Below, one piece after another: positions 27,106 through 35,065 of a stretch of DNA of 64,000 nucleotides. The DNA lies in the NCBI GenBank assembly GCA_051122655.1, contig CP182107.1, positions 1-64,000 on the forward strand, given 5' to 3'. The notes under the pieces were generated by a model. It saw only the letters and a program-made list of their open reading frames with translations, was not told where the DNA came from and made no database searches. The translations under genes were made by a program, and so were the position numbers. This stretch comes from Pasteurella sp030783905 (GTDB lineage Bacteria; Pseudomonadota; Gammaproteobacteria; Enterobacterales; Pasteurellaceae). Every line of letters begins with the position of its first letter. Within the stretch, counting starts at the first letter, position 1.

Positions 27106-28479
27106 TTAACGGAGTCTTGCTTTCGCTTCAGCGATAGCCTCAGCAATGCGAAGTGGAGAGACGCCACCTTTGGCACAGCGTTTGTCTAAGCAAGATTGTA
27201 AAGATAAGATCGGATACACATCCTCTTCCACAACATCACTAAACTGTTTAAATTCGGTAATACTGAGCGCCTCAAGGGCTTTATGTTGTTGAATCGCATA
27301 CACGACTGTTTCGCCCACAATATGGTGAGAGTCACGGAATGGCACGCCTTTGGCGACTAAATAATCCGCCAATTCGGTGGCATTCGAATAACCTTTTAAG
27401 GCGGCTTCTTTGGTGCGCGCTACATTCACTTGAATGCCGTCTAACACCAGGGTGGCCATGTCAATACAATCCTGCCACGTATCTAGGGCGTCGAAAATGC
27501 CTTCTTTGTCTTCCTGCATATCTTTGTTATAAGCAAGCGGCAAGCCTTTTAAGGTCATTAGCATACCGGTTAATGCGCCCATGACACGGCCGGCCTTACC
27601 ACGAATTAACTCACAAGCATCGGGATTCTTTTTCTGTGGCATCAGGGAAGAACCAGAGGTGACACGATCAGACAACTCGACAAAATTGGATTCGCCACTG
27701 TTAAAAATGATCATATCTTCGGCAAAACGTGAAAGATGCGCCATGCTTAATGAGGCGGTGGACAGTAACTCGACAATATGATCACGATCTGACACACTGT
27801 CTAAGCTGTTACGTGTGGCAACATCAAAGCCGAGATCTAAGGCTAATTGTTCACGGTCGATAGCATAAGCGGTGCCAGCGAGCGCACCACTACCCAATGG
27901 ACAGCTATTCATCCGTTGGTAAGCATCGGCTAAACGGGAATAATCACGATCAAGCATTTCTACATAAGCCATGCACCAATGGGCAAAGGTAATCGGCTGG
28001 GCGCGTTGTAAATGCGTGTAGCCCGGCATCACCGCATGTTGGTTGTTTTCGGCGGTTTCCACTAATTTGCATTGTAAGGCATGGAGCGAGGATTGCAGTT
28101 CAATCACCCGTTGTTTACACCACATTTTGATATCCAAGGCGACCTGATCGTTACGACTACGCCCGGTGTGTAATTTTTTGCCTAGATTGCCGACTTTATC
28201 AATTAGTTTACTTTCGACCCAACTATGGATATCTTCCGCATCATCTTGCAAAATTGCTTGTGGATTGGCGCGCACTTCAATGAGAAGTTCATTGAGGGCA
28301 ACGTCTAACTGTTGCTGTTCTTGTGCTGTTAATACCCCAACGCTGACTAAAGCTTTTGACCAGCCAATAGAACCTTCGATATCTTGTTCTGCTAAACGGT
28401 AATCGAAACGTAATGAGTCATTAAAATCTTTAAAACGTTTATCTGCTGCTTGTGTAAAACGTCCACCCCAAAGTGCCAT
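27106..28479 (-). CDS. argH: Argininosuccinate lyase
   Basis: ArgH cleaves argininosuccinate to arginine and fumarate, the last step of arginine synthesis. The 457-aa protein of the fumarase/aspartase superfamily starts MALWGGRF and has HTGRSRNDQVALD and the signature loop GSSLMPQKKNPD with the catalytic serine. It is downstream of argB and argC on the minus strand (15-nt gap), forming argCBH. Confidence 0.97.
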   Translation of the reverse strand: MALWGGRFTQAADKRFKDFNDSLRFDYRLAEQDIEGSIGWSKALVSVGVLTAQEQQQLDVALNELLIEVRANPQAILQDDAEDIHSWVESKLIDKVGNLGKKLHTGRSRNDQVALDIKMWCKQRVIELQSSLHALQCKLVETAENNQHAVMPGYTHLQRAQPITFAHWCMAYVEMLDRDYSRLADAYQRMNSCPLGSGALAGTAYAIDREQLALDLGFDVATRNSLDSVSDRDHIVELLSTASLSMAHLSRFAEDMIIFNSGESNFVELSDRVTSGSSLMPQKKNPDACELIRGKAGRVMGALTGMLMTLKGLPLAYNKDMQEDKEGIFDALDTWQDCIDMATLVLDGIQVNVARTKEAALKGYSNATELADYLVAKGVPFRDSHHIVGETVVYAIQQHKALEALSITEFKQFSDVVEEDVYPILSLQSCLDKRCAKGGVSPLRIAEAIAEAKARLR

Positions 28480-28494
28480 AACATCCTCTTATTT

Positions 28495-29268
28495 TTATGG
28501 TTTAATTCTTGTGCCAATGATTTCACCTGCAAAAAGTGCGGTGAGTTTTTCCGGGTATTTCCAGTTCGCGATATCAACGCCCTGATTTAAAATTTTTGCG
28601 GCATCTAATGCCGCATTGACCTTGACAATCATGCCATCGGTGATGACGTTATCTTTAATTAATTGTTCAATTTGTGTGCCATTTAATTCAGGTAAGCGCT
28701 GTTTATTGGCGTCTAATACGCCATCAACATCAGATAACATGACTAAATCTGCCTCGATTAATGCGGCAATTGCTGTGGCGGCTTGATCCGCATTCACATT
28801 CATTAATAAGCCTTGGTTATCTACTGCAATTGAACTAATAATAGGCAAGAATGCTTCGCCAAGCAAATTGTTTAATAACGCGGGATTTTTTGGTAAAACG
28901 GTCGCCACGTGTCCCAGTTCTGGATCAAGTTGGGTGGCTTGAGTTAAATTGCCGTCAGCTAAACATAGCCCAACAGGGTTTAAATGGAATTTAGCGGCCT
29001 GTGCCACCAAGGTTTTATTGGCAATGCCTGCTAATGCGCCAGTGATAATATCAATTTGATCGCTTGGTGTGACACGTAAGCCATTTTTCTTTTGTACCGG
29101 TAAATGTAAACGTTGCATCAGTTCATCCACAATACAACCGCCACCATGCACGATCACTAAAGGTCGATCGAAGTTTTGCTGGTAATTGGCTAACGCGATG
29201 AATAAATTTTCCATTGCTGCAGGCGTATCCAGTAAGACACCGCCTAATTTAATAACTAAGGGTTTCAT
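28495..29268 (-). CDS. argB: Acetylglutamate kinase
   Basis: ArgB phosphorylates N-acetylglutamate, the second step of arginine synthesis. The 257-aa protein begins with the amino-acid-kinase P-loop-like KLGGVLLD and has VHGGGCIVDELM and VMLSDVDGVLD. The length resembles the short arginine-insensitive enterobacterial type. Its start codon directly abuts the argC stop, indicating translational coupling. Confidence 0.96.
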   Translation of the reverse strand: MKPLVIKLGGVLLDTPAAMENLFIALANYQQNFDRPLVIVHGGGCIVDELMQRLHLPVQKKNGLRVTPSDQIDIITGALAGIANKTLVAQAAKFHLNPVGLCLADGNLTQATQLDPELGHVATVLPKNPALLNNLLGEAFLPIISSIAVDNQGLLMNVNADQAATAIAALIEADLVMLSDVDGVLDANKQRLPELNGTQIEQLIKDNVITDGMIVKVNAALDAAKILNQGVDIANWKYPEKLTALFAGEIIGTRIKP

Positions 29269-30276
29269 TTAAAGTAATCCTAATGTTTCAGTCAAACCAT
29301 AACGGATATTCGCACATTGTACCGCTTGCGCTGCGGCACCTTTTAATAAGTTATCTTCCGCACCGATAATAATGATATGGCCATTTTTAGTTGCAAAACC
29401 AATATCACAATAAGGGGTAAATTCGACGGCTTTGATACTTGGTAAACCTTGTTCATAGACACGGACTAGGGGTTTATTGGCATAGGCGTGATGATAGGCC
29501 GAACGAATATGCTCATCATTTACGCCTGTTTTTAATTTGGCGGTAATGGTGGCTAAAATACCACGTTTGAAGTTGCCTAAATGGGGGGTGAAAATCACTT
29601 CTGTGCCTAAATGTGTGGCGATTTCAGGTTGGTGACGGTGGTTGAAGACACCGTAAGCGTTTAAGCTGACTTCACAAAAACTGTTCGTTAAAGTCGCTTT
29701 GCGACCCGCACCACTGACTCCGCTGACCGCATTTATCACGGGTAATTGGCTTAAATCTAATAAGTTTTGTTCGATGAGTGGTTTCAGACTGAGTTGAGAA
29801 ACGGTTGGATAACAGCCCGCGACTGCAACTAAATCCGTTTGTGTGATTTTTTCCGCATTCCATTCTGCTAAGCCATATACAGCCTGTGTTAACAGTGCAG
29901 GATGTTGATGTTCAAAACCATAAAATGTGGTATAAAATTCAGCATTATTCACACGAAATGCACCTGATAAGTCAAAGACTTTGCATTGATGTTGTAAAAA
30001 AACAGGTGCAAGATCATGACTGACTTCATGGGCTGTGGCGAGGAACACGAGATCGACTTGTTGTGCGAGGGAACTTAATTGCTCCGGGAGTGGCTGTAAA
30101 GGTAAATCCACAACACACTTGAGTTGTGGATAAATGTCACTTATGCATTTATTGGCATCTTGGCTTTGGCGAGAGACGTACAGCCCAGTTAGCGCAAACT
30201 CGGGGTGTTTGATTAAAATACGAGCAAGTTCCGCCCCGGTGTAACCACTTGCACCAATGATAATTGCTTTTTGCAT
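29269..30276 (-). CDS. argC: N-acetyl-gamma-glutamyl-phosphate reductase
   Basis: ArgC reduces N-acetylglutamyl phosphate to the semialdehyde using NADPH. The 335-aa protein has the dinucleotide-binding IIIGASGYTGAELAR and the active-site Cys in VAVAGCYPTVSQL. I placed the start at MQKAIII, which gives the family's usual length, rather than 21 codons upstream in the intergenic region. It is the first gene of argCBH, divergent from argE. Confidence 0.96.
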   Translation of the reverse strand: MQKAIIIGASGYTGAELARILIKHPEFALTGLYVSRQSQDANKCISDIYPQLKCVVDLPLQPLPEQLSSLAQQVDLVFLATAHEVSHDLAPVFLQHQCKVFDLSGAFRVNNAEFYTTFYGFEHQHPALLTQAVYGLAEWNAEKITQTDLVAVAGCYPTVSQLSLKPLIEQNLLDLSQLPVINAVSGVSGAGRKATLTNSFCEVSLNAYGVFNHRHQPEIATHLGTEVIFTPHLGNFKRGILATITAKLKTGVNDEHIRSAYHHAYANKPLVRVYEQGLPSIKAVEFTPYCDIGFATKNGHIIIIGAEDNLLKGAAAQAVQCANIRYGLTETLGLL

Positions 30277-30310
30277 ATTGTGTTGTGCCTTATAATAAGA
30301 TAAATTTATT

Positions 30311-30350
30311 AAATGATTAATTATGCTATTATTATGCATAAATATTTAAA
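30311..30350. promoter_or_regulatory. Candidate paired ARG boxes for argCBH/argE
   Basis: Two 18-bp AT-rich imperfect palindromes, 30311-30328 and 30333-30350. The second, TATGCATAAATATTTAAA, differs from the E. coli ARG-box core TGAAT-N4-ATTCA at two positions; the first is weaker. They lie in the 109-nt divergent control region, so ArgR could repress both directions as in E. coli. Consensus match only. Confidence 0.45.
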
Positions 30351-30385
30351 AGGCAATGGCTTTCTGTCTATCAAGAGAAAAAATG

Positions 30386-31531
30386 ATGAAAAAAACGCCT
30401 TCTTTTTTGCAAATGTATTCCGCACTGATCGCGTCACCAACGATCAGCAGCATTGAGCCGAGTTTTGATCAGTCTAACCGTGCGTTAATTGAACTGTTAG
30501 CGAGTTGGCTCGCTTCCCTTGGTTTTAACACAGACATCATTGCGGTAGAGGGGAGTCGTCATAAATTTAATTTATTAGCCACCTATGGGGAAGGTGAGGG
30601 CGGATTATTGCTTGCGGGGCACACGGATACGGTCCCTTTTGATGAAGGACGCTGGCAATTTGATCCGTTCAAACTCACCGAAAAAGACGGTAAGTTTTAT
30701 GGCTTAGGCACAGCGGATATGAAAGGGTTCTTTGCGTTTGTTGTTGATGCGGTTAGCCAATTAGATTTAACAACATTAACCAAACCCTTGCGTATTTTGG
30801 CAACGGCGGATGAAGAAACCACCATGTTAGGGGCGAGAACCTTTATTCACCACTGTCATATACGCCCCGATTGTGCCATTATCGGTGAACCGACCGCTTT
30901 GAAACCCATTCGCGCCCATAAAGGACATGTTGGGGAGGCATTAAGAATCACAGGAAAAAGTGGGCATTCAAGTGACCCAAGTAAGGGGATTAATGCGATT
31001 GAATTAATGCATGAGGCAACGGGGTATTTAATGCAGATGCGCGATGAATTACGCCAAAAATATCATCATACTGCGTTTGATATCCCTTACCCAACGCTGA
31101 ATTTTGGGGCGATTTTTGGTGGTGATGCGGTGAATCGGATTTGTGCCTGTTGCGAATTGCATTTTGATATTCGTCCTTTGCCCAATTTACGTTTAACGGA
31201 TTTGGATGAAATGTTACAAGCAAAATTAGCCCCGATGTTTGAAAAGTGGGGGGATCGTATTGCTTTACGTGCATTGCATGAACCGATTCCCGGTTATGAA
31301 TGCGAACATTCGGCACAAGTAGTACAGGTGGTGGAGAAACTACTTGGTGAAAAATGCGAGGTGGTAAATTATTGCACTGAAGCACCGTTTATTCAGCAAC
31401 TTTGTCCCACTTTAGTGCTTGGTCCCGGCTCCATTGAGCAGGCACATCAACCTGATGAGTTTTTAGCTGCTGAGTTTATTGAACCAACCCGTGCGTTACT
31501 GAAGAAGATGATTTGGCATTTTTGTGCTTAA
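30386..31531 (+). CDS. argE: Acetylornithine deacetylase
   Basis: ArgE removes the acetyl group from N-acetylornithine to give ornithine, indicating the linear E. coli-type pathway. The 381-aa M20-family metallopeptidase has LLAGHTDTVPFDEGRW (first metal ligand), GTADMKG, the catalytic Glu in TADEETTMLGA and IIGEPTALKPIRAHKGH. The start MKKTPSFLQMYSALIASP aligns with E. coli ArgE, and an AAGAGA site lies 7 nt upstream. It is divergent from argCBH. Confidence 0.94.
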   Translation: MKKTPSFLQMYSALIASPTISSIEPSFDQSNRALIELLASWLASLGFNTDIIAVEGSRHKFNLLATYGEGEGGLLLAGHTDTVPFDEGRWQFDPFKLTEKDGKFYGLGTADMKGFFAFVVDAVSQLDLTTLTKPLRILATADEETTMLGARTFIHHCHIRPDCAIIGEPTALKPIRAHKGHVGEALRITGKSGHSSDPSKGINAIELMHEATGYLMQMRDELRQKYHHTAFDIPYPTLNFGAIFGGDAVNRICACCELHFDIRPLPNLRLTDLDEMLQAKLAPMFEKWGDRIALRALHEPIPGYECEHSAQVVQVVEKLLGEKCEVVNYCTEAPFIQQLCPTLVLGPGSIEQAHQPDEFLAAEFIEPTRALLKKMIWHFCA

Positions 31532-31551
31532 GGGGTTTCAGCAGAGGAAGG

Positions 31552-31600
31552 AAAAAGTGCGGTCTGTTGTAAAAAATTTTCAAAACAGACCGCACTTTTT
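31552..31600. terminator. Terminator formed by paired uptake sequences after argE
   Basis: A perfect 17-bp inverted repeat, arms 31552-31568 and 31584-31600. Each arm contains one copy of the AAGTGCGGT uptake word in opposite orientation, with A/T tracts at both outer ends. It serves argE and the convergent glycosyltransferase gene. Confidence 0.88.
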
Positions 31601-31623
31601 ATGCATTCAGACATAATGTCGTT

Positions 31624-32412
31624 TTATTTGAGTAAATCTTCATTTTTCGCATGAATCCATTTACCGCGTTTTTTATCCATATACTGAAAATATTCGTTGG
31701 TAAAAGTCCCTTGCGAGCAAGTGAGTTTATCTACACGCGAGTTAACCTCTTTATTTTCTAACGCTTTAATCAGAGTTTCGGGACCTGTTAAGCAAAATAC
31801 ACCGCCCTCAATCCGTTTTTGTTCAATGTTGCTAATAATGATTTCCAGCGTGTCTTTTAAGAAAGGATTGCCTTTGGCACTGGCTAAAAAGAAATTGGTA
31901 TAACGACCACGGCGCGAAATAACGACTTCGTTATCTTCTTCATCAATGATGCTGTCAAGACACCACACTAAATGTCCGTCAATATCCATATAAATTCCGC
32001 CTTCATGATATAAGGTGAAAATCCGCCAGAAATCCGCTTGGGCGGCACCGTCAGTCAGTTTGCTATAAGCATTAAAAGTGCGTTCATCTGCGTTTGCCTT
32101 GATATATTCTGCACGGGCTTCCGTACTGACATAGCGATAATCGTAACTTAACGATAATAAACGGTTAAAGAGATAATTACAGTAAACCGGCAAAGTAACT
32201 TTATTGCTGTAATTGGTTTGCCAAATCACACGATTAATGTTGGTTTTTTTATGCGATTGGCGTTTAGCCGGGCTAAATTCAGGAATAGTGAAACGCTTTT
32301 GGGGCAATAATGCATGAAAAGGATAACTTAGGGTTTTAACGATGTTGCCGAGTAGGCGTGTCATCCCATTGGTTATCAAAATAAGGTGTTTGTTTTTAAC
32401 AGGTTTATACAT
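31624..32412 (-). CDS. GT32/OCH1-like glycosyltransferase
   Basis: A 262-aa protein of the DXD-containing capsular/OCH1-like glycosyltransferase group. It has NRVIWQTNYSNKVTLPVYC, SDL-type ligand region TDGAAQADFWRIFTLYHEGGIYMDIDGH split over the catalytic DID at 143-145, and FFLASAKGNPFL. Enzymes of this group transfer hexoses to LPS or capsule sugars. It stands alone between argE and the tRNA-Val cluster, far from the outer-core locus. It could be an LPS inner-core or stand-alone modifying enzyme; the donor is unknown. Confidence 0.75.
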   Translation of the reverse strand: MYKPVKNKHLILITNGMTRLLGNIVKTLSYPFHALLPQKRFTIPEFSPAKRQSHKKTNINRVIWQTNYSNKVTLPVYCNYLFNRLLSLSYDYRYVSTEARAEYIKANADERTFNAYSKLTDGAAQADFWRIFTLYHEGGIYMDIDGHLVWCLDSIIDEEDNEVVISRRGRYTNFFLASAKGNPFLKDTLEIIISNIEQKRIEGGVFCLTGPETLIKALENKEVNSRVDKLTCSQGTFTNEYFQYMDKKRGKWIHAKNEDLLK

Positions 32413-32521
32413 GACAAAAGTCCGTTTTCTTTAAAAGAGATAAATTTTCGATACTTTATCATTTTATGTAAGAAAGAACAAAAGCCTTGTATGAAATGCA
32501 AAAAGATTTTTCGTGAAGAAG

Positions 32522-32597
32522 TGGTGGGCGATACCGGTCTCGAACCAGTGACCCCCTCCTTGTAAGGGAGGTGCTCTCCCAACTGAGCTAATCGCCC
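32522..32597 (-). tRNA. tRNA-Val (UAC), copy 4 in transcription order
   Basis: A 76-nt cloverleaf with encoded CCA. The acceptor stem is GGGCGAT/ATCGCCC, the anticodon loop CTTACAA (anticodon TAC) and the T-loop GGTTCGAGACC. The sequence is identical to the other three copies. This is the last gene of the array as transcribed. Confidence 0.97.
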
Positions 32598-32661
32598 TTC
32601 AGATTTTGCCCTTGTAATACGAAAAGCGGACAAAGTAATGAAGCGTGATTTCAAGTCTAAG

Positions 32662-32737
32662 TGGTGGGCGATACCGGTCTCGAACCAGTGACCCCCTCCT
32701 TGTAAGGGAGGTGCTCTCCCAACTGAGCTAATCGCCC
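32662..32737 (-). tRNA. tRNA-Val (UAC), copy 3
   Basis: Identical 76-nt tRNA with anticodon TAC and encoded CCA. Its flanks 32647-32658 and 32743-32754 form a 12-bp inverted repeat with a single C-A/G-U difference. Confidence 0.97.
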
Positions 32738-32788
32738 ACTTGAGACTTAAAATCTGGGAAGAATTTTATGAAGTGGTACACATAAACG

Positions 32789-32864
32789 TGGTGGGCGATA
32801 CCGGTCTCGAACCAGTGACCCCCTCCTTGTAAGGGAGGTGCTCTCCCAACTGAGCTAATCGCCC
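32789..32864 (-). tRNA. tRNA-Val (UAC), copy 2
   Basis: Identical 76-nt tRNA with anticodon TAC and encoded CCA. It is flanked by a perfect 11-bp inverted repeat AGAATTTTATG / CATAAAATTCT (32760-32770, 32866-32876). Confidence 0.97.
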
Positions 32865-32905
32865 GCATAAAATTCTGTCACAACATTGGACACTTTGTTG
32901 AAAAG

Positions 32906-32981
32906 TGGTGGGCGATACCGGTCTCGAACCAGTGACCCCCTCCTTGTAAGGGAGGTGCTCTCCCAACTGAGCTAATCGCCC
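32906..32981 (-). tRNA. tRNA-Val (UAC), copy 1
   Basis: Identical 76-nt tRNA with anticodon TAC and encoded CCA, the promoter-proximal copy. It is flanked by a perfect 9-bp inverted repeat CACAACATT / AATGTTGTG (32879-32887, 32983-32991). Confidence 0.97.
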
Positions 32982-32998
32982 AAATGTTGTGAGGTGGC

Positions 32999-33026
32999 AT
33001 TATAATTATTAGTTCTATTCAGTCAA
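32999..33026 (-). promoter_or_regulatory. Promoter of the tRNA-Val operon
   Basis: On the minus strand TTGACT (33021-33026), 16 nt, perfect TATAAT (32999-33004), followed by the G/C-rich discriminator GCCACC. Such discriminators are typical of stringently controlled stable-RNA promoters. Confidence 0.75.
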
Positions 33027-33163
33027 CAAGTTTTTACAAAAAAAGCATTAATTGTTTTAAAAGTAGGCATAATGTCACATTTTTTATTCGGAATTATGGA
33101 AACTCATAGTACAATATGGCGCAAATTTTTCGATGAAATAAAGGTAAGAGAAAAGGTTATAAC

Positions 33164-34606
33164 ATGAAAGCAGAAGCATTATTTGATTTAGACCCTAACG
33201 TAAAAGTGCGTACTCGTTTTGCGCCAAGTCCAACGGGCTATTTACACGTAGGTGGCGCCAGAACAGCACTTTATTCTTGGCTCTATGCAAAGCACCACCA
33301 AGGTGAATTTGTTTTACGTATTGAAGATACCGATTTAGAACGCTCAACACCAGAAGCGACTGCCGCTATTTTAGCAGGGATGGAATGGCTTAATTTAGCT
33401 TGGGAACATGGACCTTATTTTCAGACCAAACGCTTTGACCGTTATAACCAAGTGATTGATCAAATGATCGAACAAGGGCTTGCCTATCGTTGTTATTGTT
33501 CAAAAGAACGCTTAGACGATTTACGTCACGCGCAAGAACAGAATAAGCAAAAACCACGTTATGATCGTCATTGTTTAGGTGATCATAAGCACTCGCCAGA
33601 ACAACCGCATGTGGTGCGTTTCAAAAATCCAACAGAGGGTTCCGTTGTGTTTGAAGATGCGGTACGTGGACGCATTGAAATCAGTAATGCCGAATTAGAT
33701 GACTTGATTATTCGCCGTACCGATGGCTCACCAACCTATAATTTCTGTGTGGTAGTGGATGACTGGGATATGGGCATCACGCATGTGGTGCGTGGTGAAG
33801 ATCATATTAACAATACGCCACGTCAAATTAATATTTTAAAAGCGTTAGGTGCACCGATTCCCACTTACGCCCATGTGTCGATGATTTTAGGTGATGATGG
33901 ACAAAAATTATCCAAACGTCATGGGGCAGTCAGCGTAATGCAATACCGTGATGATGGTTATTTACCTGAAGCCTTATTAAATTATTTAGTGCGTTTAGGT
34001 TGGGGACATGGCGATCAAGAAATTTTTTCCGTAGAGGAAATGATCAAGTTATTTGAACTTGAAAGCGTGAGTAAATCGGCGAGTGCGTTTAATACTGAAA
34101 AATTACTGTGGTTAAATCATCATTATATTCGTGAATTACCACCAGCGTATGTGGCGAAACATTTAGCATGGCATTACCAAGATCAAGGCATTGATACCTC
34201 AAATGGCCCGGCTTTAGAAGACATCGTAAAAATGTTGGCTGAACGTTGTAAGACACTCAAAGAAATGGCTGCCGCAAGCCGTTATTTCTTTGAAGAATTT
34301 GACCACTTTGATGAAGCAGCAGTGAAAAAACATTTTAAAGTCGCTGCGATTGTACCACTTGAGAAAATCAAAGAAAAATTGACCGCACTTGACAGCTGGG
34401 ACTTAGAAAGTACCCATCAAGCCATTGAGCAAACAGCCGTAGAGCTAGATCTCGGTATGGGCAAAGTGGGGATGCCATTACGTGTGGCGGTGACAGGTTC
34501 TGGGCAATCGCCTTCAATGGATGTGACGTTAGTGGGTATTGGTAAAGCACGTACTCTCGCACGTATTCAGAAAGCGATTGATTTTATCAAAAGTCAAAGT
34601 GCTTAA
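33164..34606 (+). CDS. gltX: Glutamyl-tRNA synthetase
   Basis: GltX charges tRNA-Glu with glutamate. The 480-aa class I synthetase shows the HIGH-equivalent PSPTGYLHVGGART and the KLSKR loop DGQKLSKRHGAVS, followed by the all-alpha anticodon-binding region. The adjacency to tRNA-Val upstream and tRNA-Ala downstream is a familiar gammaproteobacterial arrangement. The ribosome-binding site (AAGGTAAGAG) is well placed before the ATG. Confidence 0.98.
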   Translation: MKAEALFDLDPNVKVRTRFAPSPTGYLHVGGARTALYSWLYAKHHQGEFVLRIEDTDLERSTPEATAAILAGMEWLNLAWEHGPYFQTKRFDRYNQVIDQMIEQGLAYRCYCSKERLDDLRHAQEQNKQKPRYDRHCLGDHKHSPEQPHVVRFKNPTEGSVVFEDAVRGRIEISNAELDDLIIRRTDGSPTYNFCVVVDDWDMGITHVVRGEDHINNTPRQINILKALGAPIPTYAHVSMILGDDGQKLSKRHGAVSVMQYRDDGYLPEALLNYLVRLGWGHGDQEIFSVEEMIKLFELESVSKSASAFNTEKLLWLNHHYIRELPPAYVAKHLAWHYQDQGIDTSNGPALEDIVKMLAERCKTLKEMAAASRYFFEEFDHFDEAAVKKHFKVAAIVPLEKIKEKLTALDSWDLESTHQAIEQTAVELDLGMGKVGMPLRVAVTGSGQSPSMDVTLVGIGKARTLARIQKAIDFIKSQSA

Positions 34607-34642
34607 TATTTAGGCTGCTGTTTAAATATCAGCAATTTGAGG

Positions 34643-34671
34643 TTGACAGTTTGTGTGGCGGAATTTATTAT
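34643..34671 (+). promoter_or_regulatory. Promoter of tRNA-Ala
   Basis: Consensus TTGACA (34643-34648), 17 nt, TATTAT (34666-34671), followed by a G/C-rich discriminator (ACCGCC). It lies 23 nt before the tRNA-Ala 5' end. Confidence 0.75.
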
Positions 34672-34692
34672 TACCGCCACGACATTTCTGAT

Positions 34693-34770
<78 letters not shown>

Positions 34771-34857
34771 ATTCATCTTCTAAGTCTTTAATTCCGTTTT
34801 TAAAGCTTATTCTTTGTTTAGTTTGAAAATAAATTACCAATCCTGCATTAAAGCCTG

Positions 34858-34958
34858 TATAATAGCCGAGCTTTATTTTCTGTATTAACGCGTGCGGCTA
34901 TCAAAAGTGATCTTACAGCCACGATTAAAAAGCAAGACTGAACCGCAAAAGTGCGGTT
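34858..34958 (+). promoter_or_regulatory. pnp leader: extended -10 promoter and hairpin
   Basis: The 295-nt gap from tRNA-Ala to pnp has an extended -10 TGTATAAT (TATAAT at 34858-34863) with no good -35. This is followed by an imperfect GGCT...AGCC stem and a 7-bp stem AACCGCA / TGCGGTT (34941-34947, 34952-34958) holding an uptake word. A structured leader fits RNase III/PNPase autoregulation known in E. coli, but this is inference. Confidence 0.45.
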
Positions 34959-35065
34959 GAACGTGAGATTATTTTTGCTAGTCGCAATTGGAAAATAGAG
35001 CCATTTTTTATTCACAAGTTAATCAGCAGTCTGATTTGATTAACGACTTTAAAAGGAACATTCTC

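Noticed and set aside
32522..32981. Four 76-nt near-regular direct repeats that look like a CRISPR or satellite array
   Set aside because: Each repeat folds as a complete tRNA-Val cloverleaf with anticodon TAC and encoded CCA. The open frames reading through them on the minus strand are by-products of the repeats.
34988..35065. Longer pnp frame with an ATG 26 codons upstream
   Set aside because: The GTG at 35066 has an AAAAGGAA site and yields the N-terminus conserved in PNPases.
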